Positions 27,693-41,939 of a stretch of DNA of 64,000 nucleotides are shown piece after piece (the first letter of the stretch is position 1; the number at the start of each line of letters is the position of its first letter). Origin of the DNA: Neocallimastix lanati (nom. inval.). Taxonomy: Eukaryota; Neocallimastigomycota; Neocallimastigomycetes; Neocallimastigales; Neocallimastigaceae. A program made the translations under genes and the position numbers. The notes beneath the pieces were generated by a model, which worked only from the letters and a program-made list of their open reading frames with translations, was not told the origin of the DNA and ran no database searches. The DNA is taken from positions 290,001 to 354,000 of the forward strand of contig JACVTC010000019.1 of assembly GCA_016946835.1 (NCBI GenBank), written 5' to 3'.

Positions 27693-28840
27693 TTCATTAA
27701 AATCTTAAGAAAAATTATTAAAAAATATAAATAAAAATAATAGTAATAATAATAAAAGATAAAGAAGATAAGGATAACGATATATATAAAAAAAAAAAAA
27801 AAAAAAAATTTTTTTTTTTTTTGAAAGTTGATTAATTACTAAGCAATTAATATGGAATTATAGATATATATATAGTTTTTATTTATTTATTTACTATGCT
27901 ATGCTATAAATTCATTTTATTTAATTTCATATTTCATTATATAAATATTTAATAATATTTTATTTTATTATACTATTTTATATGATGTTTTTTTTTTCTT
28001 TTTTTTTTTTTTTTTGAATAGATAAAAATTTGACATATATTATTTTAATTTTTTTTTTTTTTATCAAGGTTTTAATTAGTTTGTAACTTTTTTATGTTTA
28101 TTTTAATAATTATAATTAATATTATAATAAATAAAGTTTAAGGAAATATTAAATTTCCAAAATCAAAAATAAATATTTAATAATGTGTTTTTCCTTAAAA
28201 AATTGAAAAAGTTTTATATTTAAAAATAAATGTAATTAAGATATTTATATATATATATATAATTATAGTTCCTATATAGTTCCTATATATATATATATTT
28301 TTTATTATATAATAATTTAAGATTAATATTTCTATTTATAAATAATTATTTTATATTCAAATATATAAAATATTTTTTTAAAAAAAAAAGAATAAAAATT
28401 TAAATAATTATTGTTATGTCAAATTTTATTATATTTCCATAATATTAGTGTTTTATATCTAAGTTTATTAATTTATTATATATAATGAAAATTTTTCTAA
28501 TGTTCTTATTTTAATTCAAATCACTTTTTTTTTTTTTTTTTTAATTTCTATTTGTAGAAATTAAAATATGATGAATTGTCCCTTAATTTGATTAAAAAAC
28601 TTTATTTTTTTAGTTCTTGTATAATATATAGTATAAAATCAACATATATAATATATTCATTATTAATGAAAAAACAATCTTAATTTTTTTTTTTTAAACC
28701 ATATTTATTAAGTTTTACTGATATTAATTTGAAGTACATATTTTTTTTTTTGAAAATTAGTAGAATTTTATTATTATAAAAAAAAAAAAAGTTATAATGA
28801 AAGAATCATTTTTCAATATTAAAAAAAAAATAAATAAAAT
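27611..28840. other. AT-rich spacer upstream of the receptor gene
   Basis: No coding sequence is seen. It holds short (TTA)n and (TTTA)n runs near 27650-27695, poly(A)/poly(T) back to back at about 27789-27822, and many (AT)n tracts. The receptor promoter should lie here, but no element stands out. Confidence 0.6.
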
Positions 28841-29400
28841 AAAATAAATCGAGTGTCAAAATTTCAAATCAAAATAAATATAAAGTTAAAATATATAGGA
28901 TAGGATATTCATAAGCATTATATTAGTTAATAAATTTGAAATGAAAAATTAGCATACTTAACATATTAATCAATACTATATTGCATTTTTTTTTTTTTTT
29001 TTATTTTTATTTTTATTTTTATTTTTCTTCTTTTTATCTTCTTTCTATTTTTATTTTTTTTTTATTTATATTTTTATTTTTATATTTTAATATTTTTATT
29101 ATTATTACTATTTTTTTTTTAGATAATTATAGACATAGATTAATATCTTATATATGTTAATTATATTTAGTGAAGTTTCCAAAAAAAAAAAAAAAAAAAA
29201 AAAAAGAAAAAAAAAATTAAAGTATGTTTCCAATACAAAAAGTATAATACTTAATCTAATATCCTACAATCATATATAATTATGTATATATAAATTATTA
29301 ATAACTTAGAGGTTTTATATATAATAATCATAATCATATAAAAATTGATAAGGTATACCTATAACACTTTTTAATTATAATAGTTATAATAAAAAAAAAA
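28841..29400. repeat. Dispersed repeat, copy 1 (partner near 34.5-35.2 kb)
   Basis: Blocks here recur in order and orientation near 34.48-35.18 kb: TAGGATATT...TTAGCATACTTAACATATTAAT...ATACT (about 28908-28983 against 34574-34637), and ATTAATA...GGTTTTATATATAATAATCAT...ACACTTTT (about 29297-29380 against 35096-35172). The copies are diverged and padded differently with homopolymers. No coding potential is visible; the origin is unknown. Confidence 0.5.
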
Positions 29401-29556
29401 AAAAAAAAAAATAAAGTTTATATAATAAAATAAGTATATAATAAAAAAAATTTTAAAAATCATAATATGTATTGAAATTATTTCAACCAAAAAAAAAAAA
29501 AAAAAAAAAAAATTATTTAATATAAATAAAGAAGTAAAAGTAAAATCCATAAATAA

Positions 29557-29711
<155 letters not shown>

Positions 29712-29748
29712 TTTAGACTAGGAATAAACTTTATTTAATAATATTTAT

Positions 29749-29785
<37 letters not shown>

Positions 29786-30199
29786 CTGAAAATAAAATAC
29801 ATGAAATTTTTTTAATATCAATATTATAAAAAAAAATTATGTCATTATTTAGGAACGAAATGGCCTCTAACTCTTCTCATTCATGTAGATGATAGCTCCA
29901 TGTAGATTAAAAAATTATCATTCAAATCTGTATCATAATTTCTTCTTAAAATTTACTCGACTTCCGATACTCTTAATAATGGTAGGTTTAATGATATATA
30001 AATTAATCATAGGCGTAGCATTAGTAAAGGAATACCTCAAGTCCTTCAAAATATGAAATCAGTAATAAAAAAAAAAAAAAAAAAAAAAAAAATAAAAAAA
30101 AAAAAGATTCTCTCGAAGGTGACTGAAAGAAGGATATTATTAATAAAATTGCTTTTTTTTTTTTTTCCCCTTCAACCAATTTTTAAGATTTCATATATT

Positions 30200-31750
30200 C
30201 AAAGTTCCTCCAAGTTATCATGAAAAATCTTCCTCTTTGTCATCAGGAATACACATAGATTTTTCATGAACAATTCGAGAAAAACTTATAAAAATTTCAT
30301 CAACCAATTGAATGAAATTGTTGTCTAAATTCTTCAAATTTAGGGTATAAAAGTATTCAGTGTGTACAACTGAATATGCTGTTACTTTCACCATTATAAG
30401 GATAGTATATTTGGACAATCTTCTGAGAGTAATTTATTTTTTTATATATATAATAAGATTTCACATCAAATTTGAAATCACATTTAATTCGTTCAATCCA
30501 AGAAAAAAAAAAAATTCAAGAAAAAATTGTGAATATTTTAATGATAGATATTGAATAATTTTTTTTTTTTTTTTAAAAAATCATTTTTAAACACCTTGTA
30601 TTTAATTGATCTAATCAAGGAAGTACTTGTACAACAAACGTTTTCTCAGTAAAACTTCTATTATTTCTATATAGGAAGTTTATTTTTGTGTTTTGGTGTA
30701 TTGCTAATCTATGTGTCATTTTTTTTAGTCCATGAATAATGTGAGAAAGTATAGGTATATTTTCATCTAATTGAAAAAAAAAAAAAAAAAATAATACAAA
30801 AAGACTCTTTCCACTTTTTAAAGCATTTGAATTATCACATTTGTACAAATACTTAGCCATAGGGGGTATAAGTAGTTCCCTTGACATATTATAAATAATA
30901 GTATTGGAATCCTTATTTTTAATACCAAAAAACTCCAAAACAAACCTTGATTATATGCAGATTGAGCTTTTTCAGTGTTCTTTTTATTTAACCCTGGTAA
31001 AGGTTCATAGTAAAGAACTGAACTAAGGACAAAGGAAACTTGAATACGAATTTTAAAGTAGAAAGATATGTTCCTATTGGTTAAAAATCGAAAGAAAGAT
31101 TTAACCTGTACAATTTATTTTTACTGTTCATCTCAGCAAATAAATAGGCTCTAAAATCTAAAAATATTCCAAGATATGTATATTGATTAATGCTTGGAAG
31201 ATGGTTCATACCAGGCTTAAAATAGTCTTAAAGGTTGATTAATGTCCCATGATTCCTGAGGAGAAGAAGAAATGTTTACTATTCCTTTCCAATAATTTTC
31301 AATAAGACTGTGGCCCGTTTATATCAGAAGTAAGTTATTCATAGTATTCTGCAAGACGGTTGAGTTGACCTTCTTGATAAAGCAGGTAGTGTTCTTGAGA
31401 TACTAGAGCATTACCTCGCTTTATCTCTAATTTGCACAGGTGATTAGGAAGGAAAGAGAGTAAGATGGTTTATAGATTTTCTTTAGAACAGACCAACCAC
31501 ATTGAGGGTCATTTTTTAAGAAACCTTCCCCTTATGGAATAAATCAAATTTTTAAATCTTTATCATCCTAATATTCCTCTTAATACAAATAATATAATCA
31601 AAAAGAACCCTGTATTCTCTGGAGAGATCACAAAATGCTTGTAGATTAGATAAGATCATTTTTAAGTTTAAATTTTTAATCCTTTTATAAAAAAAAAAAA
31701 AAAATAAATGTTTTTCATGAGATAGTTTCTTAATATACATAGGGTAATGG
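30200..31750 (-). pseudogene. Decayed LINE reverse transcriptase, C-terminal part
   Basis: Minus-strand translation, with many frameshifts and stops, gives the end of a non-LTR reverse transcriptase. Recognisable blocks in order: MILSNLQAFCDLSREYRVLF (about 31650-31600), YTYLGIFLDFRAYLFAEMNS (about 31190-31120), then FRFLTNRNISFYFKI and QVSFVLSSVLYYEPLPGLN (about 31090-31000), NTEKAQSAYNQGL (about 30980-30945) and a further open stretch at 30938-30615. The same blocks are seen in the plus-strand fragment at 60222-60515 (YTYLGIPFDK, NFLKNLWIPIPFKKTI). The catalytic YADD region is not visible. A second small frame (30418-30218) may be the continuation. It is non-functional. Confidence 0.6.
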
Positions 31751-31950
31751 AAATGGAATGCTGAACTCTATAGATTTTTAGGAACTTTTGATTTAATTTC
31801 ATCACCTAAATTCATTGGCTGTATAAAAAAAAAAAAAGTTTTGTTACCATTGAGTTAGGGTTCAGATTATCATTAGGTTCAAATTCATCCAGTAAATATG
31901 TAAATTTATTATGAGATAAAATTGTTTCATGTTTATCCCTACAAATTCGA

Positions 31951-33060
31951 CTAGACTATCTGAAAGAAATGATGGTCTTCTCCTTCAGAGGCATTGGCCC
32001 TGCTAGCCTGTCTTACTGCATTTTCAGCATTGACCCTCCTGATTAATTTGCGCTCATACTTTCCGAATAGTAACCCTTGCCGAGTACTAGCCCGTGGCAT
32101 AATTTCTGAAAAGAGAGCCGCAGATCGTACCAAGAATGGCGTTTTTGAATAATCACCAGAAATGATTTGGTTTTTAAACAAAATATTCCATTCCTTTTTA
32201 TAATTTAAATCTATTATATCTGCATCTCTTCCACCAAGAAAGAAGTTCTATCGTCGGTACCACGTCACATATATATTTAAACACTCATTATTCAGAAAAT
32301 TACTTTAAATTACCACGATTTTCACCAATTGAACGATTCACTTAATTAGTAGTAACGATATTATAATTTTCACTATCACTAATATTAATATTCCTATTTT
32401 CAATATCACTATTTCTACTATTATTAACAATATTATTAATATTATTAATATTATATACTTCGTTACTACTATCAGAATCTGAACTTAATTCTATATTATT
32501 CATATCTGTGATCACAGTATTTACATTACTATTTGATGTTGGATAGTATTTAGAAATTATATAAAATTTTTCATAAAGAATATCAACATCCTTAAAATAT
32601 TTCATTCGAAATACACGGAAAAGATAGCATTTAGAAAGCCAATGTTTCAATCGAGGATTACTATATTTTCTATAACAACAAGGACAACCTTTCAGGACAG
32701 TCTTCTTCAATCATTTTGGCGGCTTTGGTAACACGAGCATCGAATTTATATCCACATCTGGCACGAAGTACCCATCGGAAGCCAATGCTAAATTCAGGAT
32801 ATTTATAATTTAGCTTAAGATACTCTCTAGTTTTCTCAAATTTATTTTTAATGTAAGCCTTAGCTTTGATTGATTTTAAGAAATGGGTAGGAATTAGAGA
32901 AAGAATTCATGAATAAACTATTACCGACTTCTTGAAAACAAATGCAAATAGGATTAAAAATATAATTGAATTAAAATGAGTTAAGAACGCCAATGTTTTT
33001 TTTCAGAAGTTCCAACAATTAATATTCCAACTAATTCAGAGGTTAAAATATTGAGATGAA
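31951..33060 (-). pseudogene. LINE ORF relic: endonuclease start fused to CCHC C-terminus
   Basis: On the minus strand, about 33055-32930 gives a weak match to the start of an AP-endonuclease domain (LVGILIVGTSEKK...). From about 32830 it reads into the C-terminal region shared with the element at 47991-49314: YPEFSIGFRWVLRARCGYKF, DARVTKAAKMIEEDCPE, then after a frameshift near 32700 CPCCYRKYSNPRLKHWLSKC, a C-x2-C-x9-H-x4-C zinc motif. An Asn/Ser-rich linker follows, then FLGGRDADIIDLNYKKEWN, SGDYSKTPFLVRSAALFSEI, and the end VNAENAVRQASRANASEGED with a stop at 31951. The endonuclease-to-C-terminus junction lacks the whole RT, so it is a deletion or a composite. Confidence 0.65.
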
Positions 33061-33179
33061 GTAGTCTTCTATATTAATATAGTATTTTTTAACAATTCCA
33101 TGGATAATTTCGATATAATTTGATATTTTTTTTTTAACTTATAAATTCCTACTGACTACCTTCAGTCCAACGTTCAAGA

Positions 33180-33835
33180 TTATGAATGAAAATTAAAACA
33201 GTTTTTTTCCATTGTCAGGACCAAAAACGACTCAGGCCTTGATATATTCAACATTATATTAATAATAAAAAAAAATATTATAATAATAAAATAAAATAAA
33301 AAAAATAAGTAAATGAAGTAAAAAAAAAAAAAATACATGTAATAAAAAGAAAAAAGAAATAATAAAAAGAAAAAAGAAATAATAAAAAGAAAAAAGATAA
33401 AAAAAAATAAACAAAACAAAACAAAACAAAACAAAACAAAACAAAACAAAACAAAACAAAACAAAACAAAACAAAACAAAACAAAACAAAACAAAACAAA
33501 ACAAAACAAAACAAAACAAAACAAAACAAAACAAAACAAAACAAAACAAAACAAAACAAAACAAAGCAAAACAAAACAAAACAAAACAAAACAAAACAAA
33601 ACAAAACAAAACAAAACAAAACAAAACAAAACAAAAAAAAAAAAAAAAAAAAATAAAAAATAAAAAATAAAAAATAAAATAAAATAAAATAAAATAATGG
33701 TATAAAGTATTCTAGTTTCATTTAATTAATATCTGTAAGACTTCACAAGGGCATTATTATACTGAAGTATAATAATTAATTTTGACTTCACAACTTTGCT
33801 GTGATCTCTTCTTTCGAGATAATTTTTTTTTCTTT
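33180..33835 (-). mobile_element. LINE 3' UTR relic containing (AAAAC)n expansion
   Basis: Read on the minus strand, about 33835-33640 aligns with the 3' UTR of the LINE at 47991-49314: GTGAAGTC, the hairpin ATTATTATAC-TTCA-GTATAATAAT (33776-33753), CTTGTGAAGTCTTACAGATA, AAATGAAACTAGAAT and TATACCATTATTTTA. It continues through the TTTTG run into the TTTATTTTTTTTTATCTTTTTTC block, also present at about 49180-49205. The coding part is missing, so this is a 5'-truncated copy. Confidence 0.75.
33411..33633. repeat. (AAAAC)n pentamer array, about 44 units
   Basis: A nearly perfect AAAAC array with one A-to-G/C-context change near 33566 (acaaagc). It sits exactly where the related LINE 3' UTR at 49170-49180 has only two or so TTTTG units, so the array grew after insertion. 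Confidence 0.95.
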
Positions 33836-33877
33836 TCTAATATTGTATTTATTTTACTCATTCATATTTGCACCTTA

Positions 33878-33928
<51 letters not shown>

Positions 33929-34196
33929 TTTTAAATTTTTGTTTTTTTGTTTTTTTGTTTTTTAACTTTACCGTTAAAAAATATCTCAAAAATAGCTATA
34001 TTATTATGTAATTTACTATATATTTATAAATACTGAAATATATTACTTTAAACTCTCTATAATGAAGTTCTTTTTTAATTATTTTTGCACCTCACTATTA
34101 ATATAAAATTGTTCTAAAAATTGAAATTCCCATAAAAAATAATAAATCCATTGATTTTTCTTTCAAAAATATATGATTTATATAAATTTATTTATT

Positions 34197-34282
34197 ATTC
34201 TTTTAAAATCTAAAATTTATAGATAAAAGGAAAATAAAGATTCTTTTAAAATCTAAAATTTATAGATAAAAGGAAAATAAAG
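34197..34282. repeat. 43 bp tandem duplication (2 copies)
   Basis: Two identical 43 bp units, 34197-34239 and 34240-34282, beginning ATTCTTTTAAAATCTAAAAT. They lie in spacer DNA. Confidence 0.9.
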
Positions 34283-34366
34283 ATAAAGATCTGTACAATG
34301 TTTTCAATTAATTTAATAAAAATTGAAATTTAATTAATGAAATTTGAAAAATTTTAATTCAGTATA

Positions 34367-34427
<61 letters not shown>

Positions 34428-34479
34428 AAATTCATCTCAATATGAACAATGTTAAGGATAATCATTTCTGATTTTAAAA

Positions 34480-34663
34480 GTCATGTCATAAAACGTCAAA
34501 ACAAAATAACAAAAAAGCTATATAGCATTAAAATTTTGATATAAAATAATTATGAAGATAGATTATTCATAAATAGGATATTAATTAACAAAGTTAAAAG
34601 GATTAATTAGCATACTAAACATATTAATTGATACTTGAAGTCCGAAATAAAATAAAATAAAAA

Positions 34664-34700
<37 letters not shown>

Positions 34701-35180
34701 ATTTATGTGGATGTTTATAATACATAAAGTACAATATTTAATAATATCATAAAATATATATAATAAATATGATTATATGGATAGTAATTATTAATTAAGA
34801 TTCCATTTTGCTATATAGTATTGGTGATGGCTTCTATAAATTATGAAAAATAATTTTTTTTAAACTATACCATTCAAAAATCGCTAAAGAAAACCACTTA
34901 TGAACGATACAGTACTAGTTAGGCAATCTTCCTGAAAACTTATATACCATAATATATGACTCTATTCTTTATATTATAAAGTTCTTTTAAAAGTTTTTGT
35001 TCTATACTCTTGATATGAAACAGTTTTAAAATTAAAGTTTTTTCATATAAATAAATCTAAAAACATTTAAATATATAAAACTACTTATACATAGATTATT
35101 AATAGGTTAAATGGTTTACATATAATAATCATATATAAATTGAATAATTTATTTAAACGTGTACATACACTTTTCAGTAA
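34480..35180. repeat. Dispersed repeat, copy 2 (partner near 28.85-29.4 kb)
   Basis: It shares ordered blocks with 28841-29400, including TTAGCATACTAAACATATTAATTGATAC-like and TTTACATATAATAATCATAT-like segments. About 420 bp of extra sequence separates the blocks here. No reading frame is apparent. Confidence 0.5.
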
Positions 35181-35682
35181 TAATAATTAATATAAAAAAA
35201 AAAAACTAGTTGAAAAAAAAAAATTTTTATAGTATCAGTTTGACGTTGACTCTCTTGATTATGTAAGATTTATTCTCTTCTATTAATGGTAATGTAATTA
35301 AACTAATTTATTTGCTGGAATATAATAATCTTTTTATATAAAGTTCTTTTAAAATGTCTTAGTTCTTCATTATAGAAGCGAAACACATCCAAAGTTAACT
35401 TTCCACATGAAAAAGGCAAATACATAAATTCATTGAATTATCTTTAAAAATTTTAAATTTATAAATGAAAAGAATTTAAAGTCTAATTTCCTTACTTATT
35501 AAATAAAATAAAAAAAGTCACTGATGATATCTATTGATTTCAGCAGTCTCTTATTCATTGTATATTTGAATAAAAGACTAATCAACTTCCTTTTAACATG
35601 GATTATAATTAGGAGAACTATCTGTAACATTATTACTTTTAATAGTAATAGTGACATAACTTTAATTACTTTTTATTAAAAT

Positions 35683-35714
<32 letters not shown>

Positions 35715-36076
35715 TATATAATATGAGCATATAAATAAAATTTATTTTACTATTACTATTATATTTACATATAATATTATTAATTTTAAAGTTAAAAGTT
35801 AATAATACATATATTTAATTTGAAAAATTTTATATTAATTTAATTAATGAAGCTTTTTTTTTTCTAAAAAAAAAAAAAAAAAATCTTACTATCATAATAA
35901 TTAATATTTATAGCATTACTTTATACTTTTACTATTAACAATATGTAAATGTTTATATATATATATATATATAGCTTTAACAAAAGAAGAACATGAAAAG
36001 TGTAAAAAAAAAATAAAAAAAATAAAAAATAAAAGTATTTATACCAACCTCTTTTATAATGAGAATTACATAAATG

Positions 36077-36112
<36 letters not shown>

Positions 36113-37824
36113 TTTTTTTTTAAATAAAAAGTATAATAAAATTGAATAATTAAATATTACTAACTGAATTAATAAAAACTTTTTTTTTTATGTTTTAAAT
36201 TAAAATATAATGGATACCTCATGTAATTTTTAATAATTATTTTTAAAAAAGGCACAATCGAAAAAGAAAATTAAAATATTTATATAAATCTTAATTCATA
36301 GCTTATTCTACATTAACATACGACTTTTCAATTATCTATTTATTTTATCATAAATTGATGATATATGTCGCTAATACAATATAAAAAAAATAAATAATAA
36401 TATAAAAAATAAAAAAATAAAAATAAAAAAAAATATATTAGAAAATAAATCTTTTATACAAATTCAAACATCTCTTATAAACCATTATAATAAAATTTAG
36501 AACAAAAATATGTTAGATTATGTGTAAATATAAAATATATATAATATAATATATATTAGATTTGAAGTTTGGCAACAAATAATAAAAAAATAATCTTTAA
36601 AATTATAAAAATAAATATAAATAAATAAATAGATAAATAAATAAATAAATAATAAACATAAAATATTGCTTATGATTTTAATTTATATATTTTTGGTTAT
36701 ATTTTTTATTCATTATATTTTACAATATCACAAGACATGTTGTACTATATATTAAAATAATACCAACTTTTAAAAAAAAATTAAATAAATAAACAATAGA
36801 TATAAATATACATTTATTTCATTTAATAATTGTTTATTGTATATAATATATATAACGGTATATACCAAAATTATTAGTATTAGATATATGTAATTAATAA
36901 TTTAATAATTAAATAATAAATAATTGAATAATAATAAATAATAGAAATTATGGATAGAAATAAATATTAACAATGTTATGTTAAGTATTAACAAAAATAA
37001 ATATTAATTATTAAAATTTAAATATTAACAATGTTATATAAGTATTAACAAATGTAAAGGATGATTTCTATTCAACATCAATGGATCATCCAATATTATT
37101 AATATAACAATAATAAAAAATATTTTTAAGTTATAATAATTAATTAATATAATCATTTAATATAAAAAAATAAAAAAAAAAAAAAAAGTTAATTATTAAT
37201 AAATAAATAAACAGAAATACTTAAATATAAATATTTTAATAGAATAAACAATAAGCATTATTTCTATATTTATTTATGTATATTATATTACAGTTGATTA
37301 TATATGATATATATAAAGAAATATAATATAAAATACATTTATGCATAAAATGTTTATAAATGTTTAAAATTTAAAAAATCTATTTATAAAATAAAATATA
37401 ATAAATTAGTTCTTAATAATAAATCTAAAATCTTTATTTAATCTAGAGATATAAACCTTATTTATTATGGAATATCAAATAAATAAAAGTTCATTTTTAG
37501 ATATTATGTCTATGTTAAAGTATATATTATATATTATAGTAATTAGTAATTAGTACATATATACTCTTCAATGTTAGAAGATTAAACATTAGTATAAAAT
37601 TAATAATATATTTATTTTTCTTTTTCTTTTTTAAATACATAATGTTAAAGAACCACGTTATTCTATATAGTCCGATTTAATGTTACTTAAATACTACTAA
37701 TTCTATATTTATTATTTATTTAATTAAATGCATCATAAGTATCATAATTATTTTTCAAATATTTGTATTATTGATTATTATTATTATTATTATTATTATT
37801 ATAAATAATTATTCAGTTAATTAG

Positions 37825-37825
<1 letters not shown>

Positions 37826-37923
<98 letters not shown>

Positions 37924-37924
37924 T
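37826..37924. repeat. (TTTA)n tetramer array, about 25 units
   Basis: A pure TTTA array of about 99 bp, preceded by (ATT)n at 37776-37802. Confidence 0.93.
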
Positions 37925-38314
37925 GCATTAATATAAATTTTAAAATTTAATATATAAAGATTTTTAAGGCAATAATTAAATTTTTATAAAGAAATAAATT
38001 ATTTTTTTTATTCATAGTGATGCCTCTTTATTTATATTTATTTTAATACAATATTAAGATTAATTTTATTAAATATGAAAATATGTATAATATAATAAAA
38101 AAATTTTTTTCAGTGTTTTTAATCTTAATATTTTTTGATTATTACTAATAATAAAATTTTACTATAATAATTTTAATTATATTAATGATTATTTCTATTA
38201 AAAATTAACATTACATAAAATTATTATTATTATTATTATTTCAAATATTATTTTTATTATATATTTATATTATATATGATTATTTTTTATGAGAATTTAA
38301 TTAATATTATAGTA

Positions 38315-38436
38315 TTTATTTATTTATTATTCATTCATTCATTCATTCATTTATTATTAATTAATTAATTTATTTATTTATTTATTTATTATTATTTATT
38401 TATTTATTTATTTATTATTTATTTATTTATTTGCTT

Positions 38437-38504
<68 letters not shown>

Positions 38505-38508
38505 TTAT
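38315..38508. repeat. (TTTA)n array with TTCA variants
   Basis: It starts with about five ATTC units and continues as TTTA with occasional TTATTTA and TTGC interruptions over about 190 bp. Confidence 0.9.
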
Positions 38509-39715
38509 ATAAAATTTTTGATAATTTTTTCCTATTTAAATTTAAAAATTGTGTAAATGTAATGAAATTATTATTAATAGTACAAATTTTATTGCCTTAT
38601 TTTTTATATATATAGGAAATTGTAACTGTCGAAAGAAACATAAAAAAGGAATTTCTTTATATATTATTTCAAATATTACTAAATTATTAATACATATAAT
38701 GCCAAGACTAAATTAAATTTTATATCATAAATTAAATAATATATGTATCATATATTATCAATATATTTCTCTTAATAATTACTAATTAGTATCTATTGAA
38801 TTCCAAAAATAGTAAAAACTAATAAAATTAAAAAATTTTAAAAATAATTAAAGCTAAAATTTAAAAAAAAAAACATTTAGAATTTAAAATTAAAAAAAAA
38901 AAATCTAATAAAGGATAATAATTAATTATATGAATAATAAAATACAATAAATACAAAATCTAATAATAATATAAATTATTTCTATTTATTGTTATATAAA
39001 ATTAATGCGATAACCATAAAGTATAAAAACTTTTTATTTCTGATTGATCATTTATATAACAAATAAAAATAAAATATAGTGATAGATAAAAGATGATAAA
39101 ACGATCAAACATGTTTAATAGGAAAGCTATATATATTTTTTTTTAAATTGTACATATCTATTAAATATTTGATAATATTTGACAAAATAACTGAAAATGA
39201 AAATGTTTATTAATATCAAAATATTAATGGTTGATCAATTATAAAATAATACATTACATAAAATAAATTCAATCTAGTTTAATATCTAATCGTTAATCAC
39301 AACAATTCGTTAAATTATTTAAAAATTATAAATTAAAATTTAAGAAATAATATCGTGTTAAAAAAAATACAAAAAAAAAATAATACATAAATTATATAAT
39401 ATATACAATAAAAAAAATATAATAAAATAAAATAAAAATATTAAATACAAAATATAATATGAAATATGAAATAAAACAATTTATAAAAACATAATATACC
39501 ATATGTTGTATTAAATAAAATAAAATTAAAATTAAATAAATAAAAATTTAGTTAATTAGATACTATATATAATAAAATAATAATAAAATAATGAAAGTTA
39601 TTTGATCAATTAAAAGTATTGTGGCATTGGAATATCAATTGGTTACAAATTAATATTAGGGTATCTATATTTAAATTAATATTTTTTAAATTTATAAAAT
39701 GAAATTGGTTTAATA

Positions 39716-40150
39716 AATAATAAATAAATAATAAATAATAAATAATAAATAATAAATAATAAATAATAAATAATAAATAATAAATAATATATAATATATA
39801 AATAAATAATAAATGAATAATAAATAATAAATAATAAATAATAAATAATAAATAATAAATAATAAATAATATATAAATAAATAATAAATGAATAATAAAT
39901 AATAAATAATAAATAATAAATAATAAATAATAAATAATAAATAATAAATAATAAATAATAAATAATAAATAATAAATAATAAATAATAAATAATAAATAA
40001 TAAATAATTAAATAATAAATAATAAATAATAAATAATAAAGAATAAAGAATATTAAATATTAAATATTAAATAATAGATAATAAAGAATAAAGAATATTA
40101 AATATTAAATATTAAATATTAAATAATAGATAATAGATAATAAATAAAAA
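39716..40150. repeat. AATAAAT heptamer array, about 430 bp
   Basis: Near-perfect AATAAAT heptamers with two ATATAAATAAATAATGAATA-like interruptions (about 39785-39825 and 39865-39900), decaying at the right into AATATTAAAT/AATAGAT variants. It is the same heptamer as at 16.1 and, on the other strand, 19.4 kb. Confidence 0.9.
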
Positions 40151-40745
40151 GTATATTTTATTGCTATAAGATGTAATAATGTATTTCTTATTTATAGTAG
40201 AGAAATTAAATATTTTGAATATATGTTAAATAAATATTAAATAAATGAATTAAAAAAGTAATGAATATCAAACAATGAAATAAACTATTAAATGATATAT
40301 GTTAGAATATGTGAACCCCAAAATTTCTAACTCTTAACAATTTAATAATAAATAAATGAATATAAATGAATAAGTAGATAAAAATAAATAAGAAGATAAT
40401 AAATAAATAAGAAAATAATAAATAAATACTAAAAATAAAAATATATATATTAAATATTAAATAAATTAAATTTATAATAATAAAAAAAAAAAAAAAAAAA
40501 CATTTAATAAATAAAACTACCATAAAGTCGATAAATAAATAAATAAATATGAATACTTTTAAATAAAATGTTATTAATAGGAATAAAAGGATTAATTAAA
40601 ATTGCTTATTACTAATATAGAATAAACAAAAAAGGAATGATTATTCCATTTATTAAATTTAGAAATTCAAAATCGTGGCAATTTATTTCCTTTATTTATA
40701 TCACTTTTATTTCTTCTATTAATCTTCATAAAAAAAATAAAAAAA

Positions 40746-40803
<58 letters not shown>

Positions 40804-41939
40804 GACACATTTTTTAAAAAAAAAAAAATTTTATTTTTATTTATTTATTATTTTTATAAGATATATGCTTTATATATATTAATCTATATTATAATATATT
40901 ATAATAGTTAAATTTCTATTGAATTAAAGTTTTTTTTAAAAAAAAAAAATTAAACTTGACTAACTTTTTTATTTATTTTTCAAATTGATTAAAAATTTAT
41001 ATACTCAATATATTATTCAATATATTCGAATTGATTAAATATTATCCATTCATTTATTCTTCCATATGTTAGTTCAATATAGAAAAGCATATATAATTGA
41101 TTGATTGATTGTAGTATGATCCATAGAATTGGTTATTAATAATTAATTAATAAAATAAATACTAATATAAATAAATAGTTTTTTTATAATCAAAGGTATA
41201 TTATGCATATATTTAAATATAATTAAAATAAATAGAAATCATTAAATATAGAAGTACTATTATTTTTGTATTATATTTATTTTATAAGTATTTATTATAA
41301 TAAACATTAAAATAAAATAAAATAAAAATAAAAATTTAAATAAAATTAAATAAAATTAAAAAAAAATTAAATAAAATTAAATAAAAATAAAATAAATAAA
41401 TTATAAGAAAATAAAAACATTTTATAATTGTATAATTTAATAGTTTAAATAATAATATATAATATAAATGTAAAAAAATAAATATATATTTAATTAAAGT
41501 TTTTATATTTAATTTAATTAAATTCAATAATATATAATATTATTAATAAAAAAAAAGTTAAAAAATTTTTAGTATAAAAAGAACGATTAACTCTAAAAAG
41601 AAGTAAAAAAATTTTTTTTTAAAATCTAATCTTGTTTGAATAGTTATATATTATTAGAGTAATTATTTAACAGATACGAGAAACAAATTTGTTTTATTAT
41701 TTATAATTTTTTTTTCAATTTCGTGTAAAAAGAAAAATAAATATTAAAACAATTATTTGTAATAATTTTACATAGAAAAAGTAAACAAAACCATCGTATC
41801 ATAATTATATATTATTCAAGTAAAAAGTCCTTATTTATATTATTTTAAATTAATAAATATTTACAAGCAGTAGTACATATTTGTTAATTAAGACAATAAC
41901 TATAATATAGATATTGGTTTTTATTTTAATTGTTCATAA

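Larger units (their letters stand above)
33836..41939. other. 8 kb gene-free AT-rich spacer
   Basis: No supported gene. It contains poly(A) of about 45 at 33880-33924, 55 at 34370-34424 and about 32 at 36079-36110; a 43 bp tandem duplication at 34197-34282; the second copy of the dispersed repeat; TTTA arrays at 37826-37924 and 38315-38508; a heptamer array at 39716-40150; and (AAT)n near 40775-40800. The stretch 34800-35600 is a little less AT-rich and may be old transposon sequence, but I cannot identify a frame. Confidence 0.65.

Noticed and set aside
33180-33721. Overlapping frames of 121-149 codons on the minus strand
   Set aside because: They translate the (AAAAC)n array in three frames (FCFVL periods) and LINE 3' UTR.
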